Positions 1 through 9,024 of a stretch of DNA of 33,115 nt are shown here, one piece after another. The position numbers and the translations under genes were made by a program. The notes under the pieces were generated by a model. That model worked only from the letters and a program-made list of their open reading frames with translations. It ran no database searches and had not been told where the DNA came from. The first letter of the stretch is position 1. Each line of letters begins with the position of its first letter. The DNA is from Hyphomicrobiales bacterium (GTDB lineage Bacteria > Pseudomonadota > Alphaproteobacteria > Rhizobiales > Xanthobacteraceae). The DNA lies in assembly GCA_017305455.1 (NCBI GenBank), contig JAFKKO010000145.1, forward strand, positions 1-33,115. Reading direction: 5' to 3'.

Positions 1-311
1 TCGCCTTCCTTCAGCGGCCGGTCGCCCGGCATGCCGTGGCAGACCACGTGATTGATCGAAGTGCAGGTCGAATAGCGATAGCCGCGATACATCAGCGTCG
101 CCGGGTAGGCGCCGTGGTCGAAGGCGAAGCCGCGGACGAAATCGTCGATCTCCGAAGTGTGCACGCCCGGCCGCACCAGATGGGTCAGTTCGTCGAGGCA
201 GAGCGCGGTCAGCGCGCCGGCCTTGCGCATGCCGGCAAACGCCCCCTTGCCGTGCAGCTTGATCTGGCCGGTCTTGCGGAGCGAGGCGTCGGTGGCGTCG
301 ACATAGGTCAT
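1..311 (-). CDS. map: Methionine aminopeptidase, N-terminal part (runs off the window)
   Basis: This is the first 103 codons of a type I methionine aminopeptidase, the metalloenzyme that removes the initiator Met from nascent proteins in the cytosol. The reading frame begins MTYVDATDASLRKTGQIKLH and includes the family's conserved stretches TSEIDDFVRGF and YRGYRYSTCTSINHVVCHG, where the conserved His of the substrate pocket lies. The catalytic metal ligands lie beyond the window edge. The ATG at 311 was chosen because the protein then begins like other rhizobial Map proteins; the frame stays open somewhat further upstream. The identification is secure from the conserved motifs, but the C-terminal two thirds cannot be checked. 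Confidence 0.93.
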   Translation of the reverse strand, partial: MTYVDATDASLRKTGQIKLHGKGAFAGMRKAGALTALCLDELTHLVRPGVHTSEIDDFVRGFAFDHGAYPATLMYRGYRYSTCTSINHVVCHGMPGDRPLKEG

Positions 312-431
312 GGCAGGCTGCTCATAGGCGGAAAGATCGCTCAGGAGCGAGGATTCTCGCGAAAGGAGGATGAGCCCTCAATCTAATGCATCGCGGGGTT
401 TGCGCAAGCGCCGTCCCGGACGGAACGGCGC

Positions 432-1751
432 TCACTCGCCGGGAACCTCCTCGATCACCGTCTCCACCGGCAGCGCGCCGCCGCGCACGCGGATTTCGCG
501 CACCGGATAGGGCACGCGGATGTTCTCGTCTTTGAACGCCCGCCACAGCGCCCGCATCACGTCGCTGCGCACATTGTCCATGCCGGCATACGGATCGTCG
601 ATCCAGAAGGTGAGGCCGAATTTCATGCCGGCCTCGGCAAATTCGGTCAGCAGGCAATTCGGCGGCTTCTGCCTGGTGACGCGCGGCGTCTTCGCGGCGA
701 TCTCGATCGCAAGCTGGCAGACGCGGTCGGGATCGGCGTCGTAATTGGTGCTGAAATTGACCTTCACCAGCGTATTCTTGTCGGTGTAGGTCCAGTTCAC
801 CACCTTTTGCGTGATGAGGTCTTCGTTCGGGATCAGGAATTCGCGGCCATCGCCGGCGGCGACCGAGATGTAGCGCGTGTTCATGGTGTTGATGCGGCCG
901 AAACTGTCGCCGATGGTGACGAGGTCGCCGGGCTTGACCGATTTGTCGGCGAGCAGGATCACGCCGCTGATGAAATTGGCGATGATCTTCTGCAGGCCGA
1001 AACCGAGACCGACACCGACGGCGCCGGAGAACAGCGCGAAGGCCGACAGGTCGATGCCGACCGATCCGGCCACCACCGCGATGGCGACGATAAACAGCGC
1101 CACCCGGATCAGCTTGATCAGCAGCACCTGGACCGAAGGGGTGAGGTCGTGAGCGCGGGTGATCCGCATCTCGATGAAGTTGCCGGCGAGGTTGACCAGC
1201 CACAGCGCGATGGCGAAGAAGGCCGTGGCCTTGATCAGCAGCAGCGGGGTCAGGCGCAGCGTGCCGACCGTGATCGAGACGGAGTCCAGCGCCTCGGCCA
1301 CCGGGCCGAGCTGGCCGATGATGCTGAGCGCCGCCACCGTCCACGCCGCCACCGAGACGACGCGGACCACGGTCCCGTTGTGGATCAGGCTGGTGGCGAG
1401 GCGGATGATCAGCCAGGCGCTGGCCAGGCTCGCCACCACGGCCAGCAGATAGCTGCGGCTCGGCCATGTCGAATGCACCAGCACTCCGCGGGTGAGGGCG
1501 GTCAGCGCGGTGAACACCGCGACGCCGGCATGATGGATCAAGCGCCGCAGCAGCAGCCGCAGCGGCGCCGGCCAGCCCATCGCCATCTCCGCCGGATTGA
1601 TCCGGGCGCGCAGGAAACTCGCGGCGGCAAGGGCGATGCCGGCGGCGGCGAGGATGACGCCGACCTGCAGATAGAACCAGGGCGAGGTGACTTCCGCGCC
1701 GACCGAGCGCGCCGCCATCTGCAGGCTTTCGAGAATTTCATTCCAGTCCAT
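432..1751 (-). CDS. MscS-family mechanosensitive ion channel
   Basis: This 439-residue inner-membrane protein has about five predicted hydrophobic segments. They are followed by the MscS pore helix (GAVGVGLGFGLQKIIANFIS), rich in Gly and Ala as in MscS TM3, and the beta domain with KPGDLVTIGDSFGRI. Channels of this family open on membrane tension and release solutes after osmotic downshock. The ATG at 1751 (MDWNEILESL) was chosen. A longer frame starts at 1823, but its first 24 residues are Arg/Ala-rich and look like non-coding translation. No strong Shine-Dalgarno sequence is visible before either start. The gene is divergent from the cation antiporter at 1980, which fits a shared osmotic or ionic theme, though joint regulation is only an inference. 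Confidence 0.88.
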   Translation of the reverse strand: MDWNEILESLQMAARSVGAEVTSPWFYLQVGVILAAAGIALAAASFLRARINPAEMAMGWPAPLRLLLRRLIHHAGVAVFTALTALTRGVLVHSTWPSRSYLLAVVASLASAWLIIRLATSLIHNGTVVRVVSVAAWTVAALSIIGQLGPVAEALDSVSITVGTLRLTPLLLIKATAFFAIALWLVNLAGNFIEMRITRAHDLTPSVQVLLIKLIRVALFIVAIAVVAGSVGIDLSAFALFSGAVGVGLGFGLQKIIANFISGVILLADKSVKPGDLVTIGDSFGRINTMNTRYISVAAGDGREFLIPNEDLITQKVVNWTYTDKNTLVKVNFSTNYDADPDRVCQLAIEIAAKTPRVTRQKPPNCLLTEFAEAGMKFGLTFWIDDPYAGMDNVRSDVMRALWRAFKDENIRVPYPVREIRVRGGALPVETVIEEVPGE

Positions 1752-1979
1752 CGGGGATCTCGTTCGAGCAGCACGCGGCCGGGCAGAGCGTCGCACCCTG
1801 CGACTCGCCGCCGCATGCCTCAAGCTTTGTATATTCGGGAAACAGGGCCGTCTGACAATCGCGATTGTGCCGACCTGTACCAGTAAATCCGGCGCATTTG
1901 TGATGATTGCGACAAATCGGTTGGCGAGGGGCGGTCGCGACGATAAGCATGGATCAACTGCTCCAGGGCCCGAACATTC

Positions 1980-3785
1980 ATGGCGTCGCTCGATTCCGTC
2001 AGCATTGCGATCCTGCTTGGCGCCGCCCTGGTGATGGCCGGCATCCTGTCGAGCCTGCTCGCGCTGCGGTTCGGCGCCCCCCTGCTGCTGGTGTTCCTCG
2101 GGGTCGGTATTCTTGCCGGCAGCAGCGGTCCGGGCGGCCTGCAGTTCGACGACGTGCGCCTGACCTATCTGGTCGGCTCGGTCGCGCTCGGGCTGATCCT
2201 GTTCGACGGCGGGCTGAAGACCCGCTTTTCCAGCATCCGCACCGTGCTCGCGCCCTCGGCGCTGCTCGCCACCGGCGGCGTGCTGCTGACCGCGCTAATC
2301 ACTGCGCCGGTCGCCAAATACGCCCTCGACATCGAGTGGGCCGAAGCGCTGCTGGTCGGCGCCGTGGTGGCCTCGACCGACGCCGCGGCGGTGTTCCTGC
2401 TGGTCCATGCCCAGGGCCTGCGCTTGCGCCCGCGTGTCGGCGCGACGCTCGAGGTCGAATCCGGCACCAACGATCCGTTCGCGGTGTTCCTGACGCTGGT
2501 GCTGGTCGAGTGGCTGTCGATGGGGCAAAACACCGCGACCCATGTGGTGCTGGAGTTCGTCCGCGAGGCCTTCTTCGGCACCCTGATCGGCTTGCTCGGC
2601 GGCATGATCGTGGTGGCTGCGCTCAACCGGGTGTCATTGCCGCAGGGCCTGCACGCGCCGTTTGTCGCCACCGCCGCGCTGGTGATTTTCGGGCTGACGC
2701 AGATCACCCATGGCTCCGGCTTCCTCGCGGTCTATCTCGCCGGCATTATGATCGGCAACCGGCCGACCCGTGCGCATAATTCGGTGGTCGCCTTTCTCGA
2801 CGCCGGCACCTGGCTGGCGCAGATCGTGATGTTCGTGCTGCTCGGCCTATTGGCCTCGCCTGAGCGGCTGCTGGCCACGCTGTTGCCGGCGCTCGCGGTG
2901 GCGATGGTGCTGATGTTGGTGGCGCGGCCGCTCGCGGTGTTCCTGTGCCTGCAGCCATTCCGCTTCCAGCTCCGCGAGAAGATCTTCATCGCCTGGGTCG
3001 GACTGCGCGGCGCGGTGGCGATCTTCCTTGCCTCGATCCCGCTGCTGCTCGAATTGCCGAACGCGCACATCTATTTCGATGTCGCCTTCGTCGTGGTGTT
3101 CGCCTCGCTGGTGCTGCAGGGCTGGACGCTCGGCATCGCGGCGCGCTGGCTGCATGTCGCGCTGCCGCGCACCGACAAGGGACCGCGCCGCATCGAACTT
3201 GATCTGCCCGGCCAGCTCGAACAGCAGCTGGTCGGCTATCCGGTACGCGCCAACAGCCTGTTCCTGCGGCGCGGCGTGATTCCCTCCTGGTCGAAAATGA
3301 CGCTCGTCATCCGCGACGAGAAAATCCTCTCTCCCGCCGAAGCCGCCCCGGTGGTGAAGGACGATTACGTCTATCTGCTGGCGCCGCCTGAAAAGGCTTC
3401 GGCGCTCGACCGTTTCTTTGTCGACATGCCGCCAATGCCGGCGCCCGATCCGCATCTGCTCGGCGATTTCGTGGTCGCGGGCACCGCCACGCTGGGATCG
3501 GTGGCGGAGACCTATGGCGTCAGCATCGATCCGCAATTCGCCAATTTGTCGCTGGCCGATTATTTCGACATCAATCTCGAATACGCCCCGCGCGTCGGCG
3601 CCACGTTGCCGCTCGATTCCATCGTGCTGGTGGCGCGTTCGATCGGCAACACCCGCGTCAACGTGGTCGGCCTGCGCCTGCCCGACGAAGAGGAGGAGGC
3701 GTTGCCGGCGCCGCCGCCGCAAAGGCGCGCCACCGTGATCCGCCGCCGCATCCAGCGGGCATGGAAGTCGCTGGCGGGCATGTAG
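1980..3785 (+). CDS. cvrA: CvrA/NhaP2-type K+(Na+)/H+ antiporter with TrkA_C and CorC-like tail
   Basis: A 601-residue CPA1-type monovalent cation/proton antiporter of the inner membrane. Residues 1-395 hold about 12 membrane segments with the conserved STDAAAVF (132-139) and ESGTNDPFAV (160-169) motifs. The Asn-Asp pair at 164-165 is the expected ion-binding and proton-carrying site. Residues about 400-480 resemble a TrkA_C (RCK C-terminal) regulatory domain and 490-570 a CorC/HlyC transporter-associated domain, the order seen in E. coli CvrA/NhaP2. The start at 1980 is an ATG directly before the first membrane helix; no strong ribosome binding site precedes it. The exact cation cannot be told from sequence. 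The gene ends at a repeat element lying between convergent genes. Confidence 0.9.
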   Translation: MASLDSVSIAILLGAALVMAGILSSLLALRFGAPLLLVFLGVGILAGSSGPGGLQFDDVRLTYLVGSVALGLILFDGGLKTRFSSIRTVLAPSALLATGGVLLTALITAPVAKYALDIEWAEALLVGAVVASTDAAAVFLLVHAQGLRLRPRVGATLEVESGTNDPFAVFLTLVLVEWLSMGQNTATHVVLEFVREAFFGTLIGLLGGMIVVAALNRVSLPQGLHAPFVATAALVIFGLTQITHGSGFLAVYLAGIMIGNRPTRAHNSVVAFLDAGTWLAQIVMFVLLGLLASPERLLATLLPALAVAMVLMLVARPLAVFLCLQPFRFQLREKIFIAWVGLRGAVAIFLASIPLLLELPNAHIYFDVAFVVVFASLVLQGWTLGIAARWLHVALPRTDKGPRRIELDLPGQLEQQLVGYPVRANSLFLRRGVIPSWSKMTLVIRDEKILSPAEAAPVVKDDYVYLLAPPEKASALDRFFVDMPPMPAPDPHLLGDFVVAGTATLGSVAETYGVSIDPQFANLSLADYFDINLEYAPRVGATLPLDSIVLVARSIGNTRVNVVGLRLPDEEEEALPAPPPQRRATVIRRRIQRAWKSLAGM

Positions 3786-3825
3786 CCGTTCGCGGAAACG
3801 GTCACGCTCATTTCGCTTCTTCGTT

Positions 3826-3940
3826 ACCTCTCCCGTGGGGAGAGGTCGACTTCGCGAAAGCGAAGTCGGGTGAGGGCGTAGAATCTATCGATAGATTGAG
3901 ATCCCCTTACCCCGACCCTCTCCCCAACGGGAAGAGGGAG
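3826..3940. repeat. REP/BIME-like palindromic element, copy 1 (R1)
   Basis: A compound palindrome lies between two convergent genes. A 9-bp stem (ACCTCTCCC/GGGAGAGGT) closes a GTG loop at 3826-3846. It is followed by a second 9-bp stem, CGACTTCGC/GCGAAGTCG, with a GAAA loop at 3847-3868. Next come GGGTGAGGG, a perfect 16-bp palindrome AATCTATCGATAGATT at 3882-3897, and a closing inverted unit (CCCTCTCCCC...GGGAAGAGGG) at 3916-3938. Four further copies with the same end modules occur in this window. It may act as a bidirectional transcription end or mRNA stabiliser; that is inference. Confidence 0.85.
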
Positions 3941-3984
3941 CACACCTTCAATGGTGCAGCGTTTCCGTTAAAATATGAAACTCT

Positions 3985-4770
3985 CTACAGCGCGTGCGAG
4001 GGGACCAGCAGCGGGCCGTCCGGCGTCTCCACCCGATGCACCGAGACGCCGAAAATCGTTGCGATGCGCTCGGGGGTCAGCGCCAGCGCCGGCGTGTCGT
4101 TGGCGATGATCTTGCCTTGATGCATCAGCACGACGCGATCGGCAAAGCGCGTTGCCAGCGCGAGGTCGTGGATGATGGCGAGCACCGCCGCGCCGCGCCG
4201 GGCGACCTGTTGCAGCAATTCCATGATCACGAGCTGGTGGCGTTCGTCGAGCGAGGCGATCGGCTCGTCGGCGATCAGCACATCGGCCTGCGTCGCCAGC
4301 GCCCGCGCCAGCGCGACACGGGCGCGCTCGCCGCCGGACAGCGTGGTCACCGTGCGCTCGGCCAGATCCTCGATCGCGGTCGCTGCTATCGCCTCGGCGA
4401 TCGCCGCGCGGTCGGCGTCGGTCGGCAGCGCGAACGGGTCGGCATGCGGCTCGCGGCCGAGCGCGACGATGTGCTCCACGCTCATCGGCCAGTGAAATTG
4501 ATGGCCCTGCGGCAGATAGACCAGCGCCCGCGCCCGCGCGCGCGGCGCGAACCCGGACAGCGGTTTGCCGTGGAAGGCGATCGCGCCGTCGGCTTCCAGC
4601 AGTCCGGCCAGTGCCCGCGCCAGCGTGGTCTTGCCCGCGCCGTTGGGGCCGGCGAGGATCGTCAGCTCGCCGGCATTGAGGGTGAGGCTGGCGCGCTCGA
4701 CGATGCGGCGGCCGCTGCGGAGGACGCTGATCTCACGGGCGGCAAGGCGCGGTGCGGCATTGTCCTTCAT
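3985..4770 (-). CDS. ABC importer ATP-binding subunit (FecE/BtuD/FhuC class)
   Basis: A 261-residue cytoplasmic ATPase of a cobalamin or iron-chelate type importer. It has a Walker A motif (GPNGAGKTT, residues about 38-46), the Q-loop near YLPQGHQFHW, the signature LSGGERARVALARAL, Walker B (VLIADEP) and the switch His in AIIHDLALATRFADRV. The ATG at 4770 overlaps the permease stop by 4 nt (ATGA), so the two are translationally coupled. The order permease-ATPase with a divergent binding protein makes one complete importer. Substrate is undetermined: cobalamin, haem or a ferric siderophore are all possible for this class. Confidence 0.9.
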   Translation of the reverse strand: MKDNAAPRLAAREISVLRSGRRIVERASLTLNAGELTILAGPNGAGKTTLARALAGLLEADGAIAFHGKPLSGFAPRARARALVYLPQGHQFHWPMSVEHIVALGREPHADPFALPTDADRAAIAEAIAATAIEDLAERTVTTLSGGERARVALARALATQADVLIADEPIASLDERHQLVIMELLQQVARRGAAVLAIIHDLALATRFADRVVLMHQGKIIANDTPALALTPERIATIFGVSVHRVETPDGPLLVPSHAL

Positions 4771-5777
4771 GACACGCTGTCCTCCAGCACATGGCGTTCG
4801 TGGAAGATCATCGCCAGGAAGAACGGCACGCCAATCAGTGCGGTGACGACGCCGATCTTGATCTCGATCGCGCCGGGCACGAGCCGCACCACGATGTCGG
4901 AGGCGATCAGCAGCGCCGCGCCGGTGAGCGCCGAGGGCAGCAGGATGCGCGCCGGATCGAAGCCGTAGAACCGCCGCACCAGATGCGGCGCGACTAGGCC
5001 GATGAAGGAGATAGCGCCGGCAACCGACACCGCCGCGCCGATGCCGAGCGCGACGCCGATCACCACCAGAATGCGGGTGCGCTCGACATTGACGCCGAGC
5101 GAGGCGGCGGCGTCCTCGCCGAGCGTCAGCGCGCGGAAGTCGCGCGCGGTCGCGGCGAGCACCACCCAGCTCGCCAGCATGAAGGGCGCGGCGAGCCAGA
5201 CATGCGCCATGCTGCGGTCGCGCAGCGAGCCGAGCAGCCAGAACGCGATCTCCAGCGCGATATAGGGATTGGGCGCGAGGTTGAGGATCAGCGCGATCGC
5301 GGCGCCGGCGAAGCTCGCCAGCGCAAGGCCCGCCAGCAGCGTCACCGTCAGCGAGGCGCGGCGTCCGGCGATCGCGACCAGCATGCCGACCGAGAGCAGC
5401 GCCCCGGCGATGCCGCCGAGCGGCACCCAGATCGACAGGGCGCTCGCGAATCCAAATGCCATGAGTGCGGCGGCGGCCGCGGCGGCGGCCTGCGGCGCGC
5501 CGAACAGCGAGGGTTCGGCCAGCGGATTGCGCATCAGCCCCTGCAGCGCCGCGCCGGCGATGCCGAAGGTGGCGCCGATCAGCGCAGCGAGCAGCGTGCG
5601 CGGCAGGCGGATGTCGCGCACGATGATTGAGGCGACGCCCTGATCGGACACCAGTGCCTGCGCCACGGTCTGCGGCGAGAACTGCGCAGGGCCGGTCATC
5701 AGCGAGGCGACCAGCAGCGCCAGCACCAGAAGGGCGAGTGTTGCGGTGAGCCAGCGTCCTTGGCGGTGCAGGTGCAT
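4767..5777 (-). CDS. ABC importer permease, FecCD/BtuC family
   Basis: A 336-residue integral membrane subunit of a FecCD-type importer. It shows the typical opening hydrophobic helix after MHLHRQGRWLT and conserved stretches such as RLPRTLLAALIGA, GAALQGLMRNPLAEPSLFG and GAISFIGLVAPHLVRRFYG, the last being the region that contacts the ATPase. The frame stays open to 5975, but that longer form would add 66 unlikely residues and overlap the divergent gene at 5848. The ATG at 5777 is therefore preferred. It overlaps the ATPase gene by 4 nt. Family membership is clear; the transported ligand is not. Confidence 0.9.
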   Translation of the reverse strand: MHLHRQGRWLTATLALLVLALLVASLMTGPAQFSPQTVAQALVSDQGVASIIVRDIRLPRTLLAALIGATFGIAGAALQGLMRNPLAEPSLFGAPQAAAAAAAALMAFGFASALSIWVPLGGIAGALLSVGMLVAIAGRRASLTVTLLAGLALASFAGAAIALILNLAPNPYIALEIAFWLLGSLRDRSMAHVWLAAPFMLASWVVLAATARDFRALTLGEDAAASLGVNVERTRILVVIGVALGIGAAVSVAGAISFIGLVAPHLVRRFYGFDPARILLPSALTGAALLIASDIVVRLVPGAIEIKIGVVTALIGVPFFLAMIFHERHVLEDSVS

Positions 5778-5847
5778 GGAGAATACGTGAGGCCTTTGAA
5801 ATGCAGGGCGATGACGCCGCGCGACCGGCGTGGCATAACAGGTCGTC

Positions 5848-6708
5848 ATGACCAAGAAAACCTCTGTTGCCGCGCGGCTCGGCCGGATTGTGGCGGGCCT
5901 GTTCGCGGCCGGCTTGCTGGCGGCGGCGCTGCCGGCATGGGCGGACGGCGCCCCGCGCCGCGTGGTCTCTTTCAATCTATGCGCCGACCAGTTGCTGCTG
6001 ACGCTGGCCGATCCGGCGCAGATCGCCGCGCTGTCGCCTTATGCGCTGGACACCAGCCTGTCGGTGACGGCGCAGGCCGCCGCGCCGTTTCCGCGGGTCG
6101 GCTGGGACGCCGAATCCGTCATCAATCTCGCGCCCGATCTGGTGCTCGCCGGTCCGACCGACCGGCCGACCCGCGCGATGCTGGACGCCGCGGGGCTGCG
6201 CGTGGTCGAGGTCGCGTTCGTCGCCAATGTTGCGCAGGCGCAGCAGCAGGCGCGCGAGATCGGCACGCTGCTCGGCCATGCCGATCGCGGCGCGGCGCTG
6301 GCGCAACAGCTTGAGCAGGCCGAGGCCAGGCTCGGCGCGGCTGCCTTGAAGCCGCCGCGCACCGCCGCGATCATACAGCGCGGCGGCTATGCCGAAGGCT
6401 CGGCGAGTCTTATTACCGCGATGCTGACGGCCGCGGGCCTCCGGCCGCTCGCCGCCGTGCCGGGCGGGTTCGGTGGTTTCGTGTCGATGGAGACGCTGCT
6501 GGTCGAGGGACCGGACGTGCTGGTGCTGCTCGATCCGCCGCGCGAGGCCGCCGATCAGGGCGCGCTGTTCATCACCCATCCGGCCTTGCGCGCGCGTTAC
6601 GACGAACGGCGCCGGATCGATCTGTCCTCGCGCTATACGATGTGCGGCGGTCCGGCACTGGTGCAGGGTCTCGACCGGCTGCGCGAGGCGCTGACGCCGC
6701 TGCGCTGA
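5848..6708 (+). CDS. Periplasmic substrate-binding protein of the FecCD importer (BtuF/FhuD-like)
   Basis: A 286-residue protein with a clear Sec signal peptide (basic start MTKKTSVAARLGR, hydrophobic core, cleavage probably after PAWA near residue 32). The mature part begins with RRVVSFNLCADQLLLTLADP, typical of BtuF-like clamshell binding proteins (COG0614), and continues with GWDAESVINLAPDLVLAG. It is divergent from, and only 70 bp away from, the matching permease and ATPase, so the two transcription units probably share a control region. No cobalamin riboswitch or obvious iron-regulator box could be recognised in that short gap. The ligand remains open. Confidence 0.87.
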   Translation: MTKKTSVAARLGRIVAGLFAAGLLAAALPAWADGAPRRVVSFNLCADQLLLTLADPAQIAALSPYALDTSLSVTAQAAAPFPRVGWDAESVINLAPDLVLAGPTDRPTRAMLDAAGLRVVEVAFVANVAQAQQQAREIGTLLGHADRGAALAQQLEQAEARLGAAALKPPRTAAIIQRGGYAEGSASLITAMLTAAGLRPLAAVPGGFGGFVSMETLLVEGPDVLVLLDPPREAADQGALFITHPALRARYDERRRIDLSSRYTMCGGPALVQGLDRLREALTPLR

Positions 6709-6739
6709 AGCTCTTTCATTTTTATTCGTCGTGGCCGAA

Positions 6740-7417
6740 TTACGCCGCCGCGCTGGCGGGCAGCAGCTCGATGCCGCCGAAGCCAGCGACGCGGCCCGCC
6801 TTGAACAGCACGACATGGCCGGCTATCCGCCGGATCTCGTCCGGATCGTGGCTGACATAGACCATCGGCACCTGCTCCTCGTCGCGCAGCCGTTCGAGAT
6901 AGGGCAGGATCTCGCCCTTGCGGTCGTGATCCAGCGCGCCGAGCGGCTCGTCGAGCAGCAGCAGCCGCGGCTTTGCCAGCAGTGCGCGGCCGAGCGCGAC
7001 GCGCTGGCGCTCGCCGCCCGACAATTGGCCGGGACGCCGCGTCTGCAACGGGCCGATGTCGAGCATGTGCAGGATACGCTCGACATGCGCCGGATCGCGC
7101 GGCAGATGATTCATGCGGCGGCCGTAATCGAGATTCTGCGCCACGTTGAGATGCGGAAACAGCCGCGCGTCCTGAAACACGTAGCCGATCCGGCGCTTGT
7201 AGGGCGGCACGTCGATGCCGGCCTCGGTGTCGCACAGCACGATGTCGTCAAGGACGATGCGGCCGCGATCCGGATGCGACAGGCCGGCGATCAGGTTGAT
7301 CAGCGAACTCTTGCCGGAGCCGGAGGCGCCGAACAGGCCGGTGACGCGGCTGTCGCTCTGGAAGGCGATCTGGAGCAGGAAACTGCCGAGCTGTTTGGTG
7401 ACGTCGACGGTGAGCAT
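6740..7417 (-). CDS. modC: Molybdate ABC transporter ATPase, short form without the molybdate-binding tail
   Basis: A 225-residue ATPase that energises molybdate uptake. It has Walker A (GASGSGKSS), the Q-loop in GYVFQDARLFPHL, signature LSGGERQRVALGRALL, Walker B (RLLLLDEPLGALD) and the switch His in VYVSHDPDEI, all typical of ModC. ModC proteins are usually about 350 residues, with a C-terminal Mop/TOBE domain after the ATPase; here the protein stops soon after VVLFKAGRV. The frame is open far upstream, but that part lies over modB, and the ATG at 7417 follows the modB stop by 2 nt. A separate mop gene lies upstream of modA at 9345-9554. Confidence 0.92.
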   Translation of the reverse strand: MLTVDVTKQLGSFLLQIAFQSDSRVTGLFGASGSGKSSLINLIAGLSHPDRGRIVLDDIVLCDTEAGIDVPPYKRRIGYVFQDARLFPHLNVAQNLDYGRRMNHLPRDPAHVERILHMLDIGPLQTRRPGQLSGGERQRVALGRALLAKPRLLLLDEPLGALDHDRKGEILPYLERLRDEEQVPMVYVSHDPDEIRRIAGHVVLFKAGRVAGFGGIELLPASAAA

Positions 7418-7419
7418 GG

Positions 7420-8115
7420 TCAGCGTCCGTGCAGGCGGCGGGTGGCGTGGCGGGCGAACACTTCGGACATCACCAGCGCGATCACCGCGATGATCACCGA
7501 GACGATGACGAGGCGAAGCGCGGCAAGGTCGCCGTCCGGCGTCTGCAGCAGCGCGTAGATCGCCGAGGAAATGGTCTGGGTCTCGCCCGGAATGTTGGAG
7601 ACGAAGGTGATGGTGGCGCCGAATTCGCCAAGCGCCTTGGCGAAGCCGAGGATCATGCCGGCGAGAATGCCGGGCGCGGCGAGCGGCAGCGTCACGGTGA
7701 AGAACACCTTCCATGGCGTGGCGCCGAGCGTGCCGGCAGCCTGCTCGAGGCGGGTGTCGATGGCGTCGATCGACAGGCGAATCGGCCGCACCAGCAGCGG
7801 AAACGACATCACGCCGCAGGCCAGCGCCGCGCCGGTCCAGCGGAAGGCGAATACGATGCCGAGATTGTCGGCGAGCCATGCGCCGATCAGTCCTTTGCGG
7901 CCGAAGGTCAGCAGCAGGATGTAGCCGGTGACGACCGGCGGCAGCACCAGCGGCAAATAAAGCACGGATTCGACGACGGCCTTGCCCCAGAAATCGCGGC
8001 GCGACAGCAGCCACGCGATCGCGATGCCGATCGGCGTCGAAACCAGCGTGGCGACGACGGCGACCCTGAGCGAAAGCAGGATCGCCGTCCATTCAGCGGG
8101 AGAGATATCGAACAC
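7420..8115 (-). CDS. modB: Molybdate ABC transporter permease
   Basis: A 231-residue inner-membrane permease with about five or six hydrophobic segments. The EAA-loop region, PLAAPGILAGMILGFAKALG followed by EFGATITFVSNIPGET, is characteristic of ModB and contacts the ATPase. It starts with GTG at 8115 (MFDISPAEW), with only a weak ribosome binding site. It lies 24 nt after modA and 2 nt before modC, so the three genes form one operon that brings molybdate into the cell for molybdenum cofactor and, if present, nitrogenase. Confidence 0.93.
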   Translation of the reverse strand: MFDISPAEWTAILLSLRVAVVATLVSTPIGIAIAWLLSRRDFWGKAVVESVLYLPLVLPPVVTGYILLLTFGRKGLIGAWLADNLGIVFAFRWTGAALACGVMSFPLLVRPIRLSIDAIDTRLEQAAGTLGATPWKVFFTVTLPLAAPGILAGMILGFAKALGEFGATITFVSNIPGETQTISSAIYALLQTPDGDLAALRLVIVSVIIAVIALVMSEVFARHATRRLHGR

Positions 8116-8139
8116 GGTCGAGCGGGTGTCGGTCCGTTG

Positions 8140-8964
8140 TTACGAGGTTGGCTTGATCAGGAAAGCGAAGCCGTACTTCTCGAAGATCGCCTTCGCCGCC
8201 GAGGACTTCAGGAAGGCGACATAATCGTCGGTGCCCGGCTTGGCGTTGGTGGTCTCCGCGATCGGATAGATGATCGGCGGGTGCGAGTCGGCCGGGAAGG
8301 TGCCGACGATCTTCACGCCGGGATCGACCTTGGCGTCGGTCGAGTAGACGATGCCGAGCACCGCCTCGCCGCGCGAGACCAGCGTCAGCGCCGCGCGGAC
8401 GTTCTCGGCCATTGCGAACTTCTTTTCGGCGGCCTGCCAGGCGCCGAGCTTCTCCAGCGCGGCCTTGGCGTATTTGCCGACCGGCACTGCGGCGACGTCG
8501 CCGGTGGCGATGCGGCCGTCACCGGCGAGCTTGGCGAGGTCGAAGCCCTGCTTAATCTCGACCTTGTCGATCTTGGAATCCTTCGGCGCGATCAGCACGA
8601 TGGTGTTGCCGAGCAGATCGACCCTGGTCGCTTCCTTCACGCTCTTCTTCTCGATGGCGTATTTCATCCAGGCGATGTCGGCGGAGATGAAGACGTCGGC
8701 CGGCGCGCCCTGCTCAAGCTGCTTGGCGAGCGCCGAGCTTGCGGCGTAGCTCGCCACGATCTTGGTCTTGGTCTTGGCGGTGTAGGCCGCGTCGACTTCG
8801 TCGAGGGCGTTCTTCATCGACGCGGCGGCGAAGTTGATCAGAGTCTTTTCGGCGGTGGTGGTGGCCGCGGGTGCGGCGGGCCTGCTGTCCTGGGCAAGAG
8901 CCTGAGAGACCAGCGGCGCGCAGATCAGCGCGGCGGCAAGCATGGAACGGGTGATGAGTTTCAT
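8140..8964 (-). CDS. modA: Periplasmic molybdate-binding protein
   Basis: A 274-residue binding protein with a Sec signal peptide (MKLITRSMLAAALICAPLVSQALAQ). The mature domain contains INFAAASMKNALDEV, ASSALAKQLEQGAPADVFISAD and VSRGEAVLGIVYSTDA, typical of ModA; the Ser/Ala-rich first loop binds the oxyanion. The ATG at 8964 is preceded by GGAGCG at a good distance. A longer frame to 9027 adds 21 residues that are not part of a signal peptide. First gene of modABC. Confidence 0.94.
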   Translation of the reverse strand: MKLITRSMLAAALICAPLVSQALAQDSRPAAPAATTTAEKTLINFAAASMKNALDEVDAAYTAKTKTKIVASYAASSALAKQLEQGAPADVFISADIAWMKYAIEKKSVKEATRVDLLGNTIVLIAPKDSKIDKVEIKQGFDLAKLAGDGRIATGDVAAVPVGKYAKAALEKLGAWQAAEKKFAMAENVRAALTLVSRGEAVLGIVYSTDAKVDPGVKIVGTFPADSHPPIIYPIAETTNAKPGTDDYVAFLKSSAAKAIFEKYGFAFLIKPTS

Positions 8965-9008
8965 AGTGGCGCTCCGTATCATTCCGCGGCGAATCGTCGC
9001 GCGGATGT

Positions 9009-9024
9009 CAGAATGAAAATTCTG
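9009..9024 (-). promoter_or_regulatory. Inverted repeat upstream of modA, candidate operator
   Basis: CAGAAT, a 4-nt spacer (GAAA) and ATTCTG form a perfect dyad 45 bp upstream of the modA start codon on the minus strand. Its position suits a regulator of molybdate uptake, but it does not match the well-known ModE consensus, so the call rests on symmetry and position only. Confidence 0.35.

Noticed and set aside
807-1886. 359-codon plus-strand open frame opposite the MscS channel
   Set aside because: Antisense shadow with Asp/Arg/Gln/His-rich composition and no motif.
5778-5847. Possible cobalamin riboswitch or iron-regulator box for the FecCD importer
   Set aside because: The gap is only 70 bp, too short for a cobalamin riboswitch, and no recognisable box is present.
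7418-8092. Upstream extension of the modC frame giving a 450-residue protein
   Set aside because: The extension overlaps modB in another frame and is Arg/Ala-rich; modC starts at 7417 right after the modB stop.
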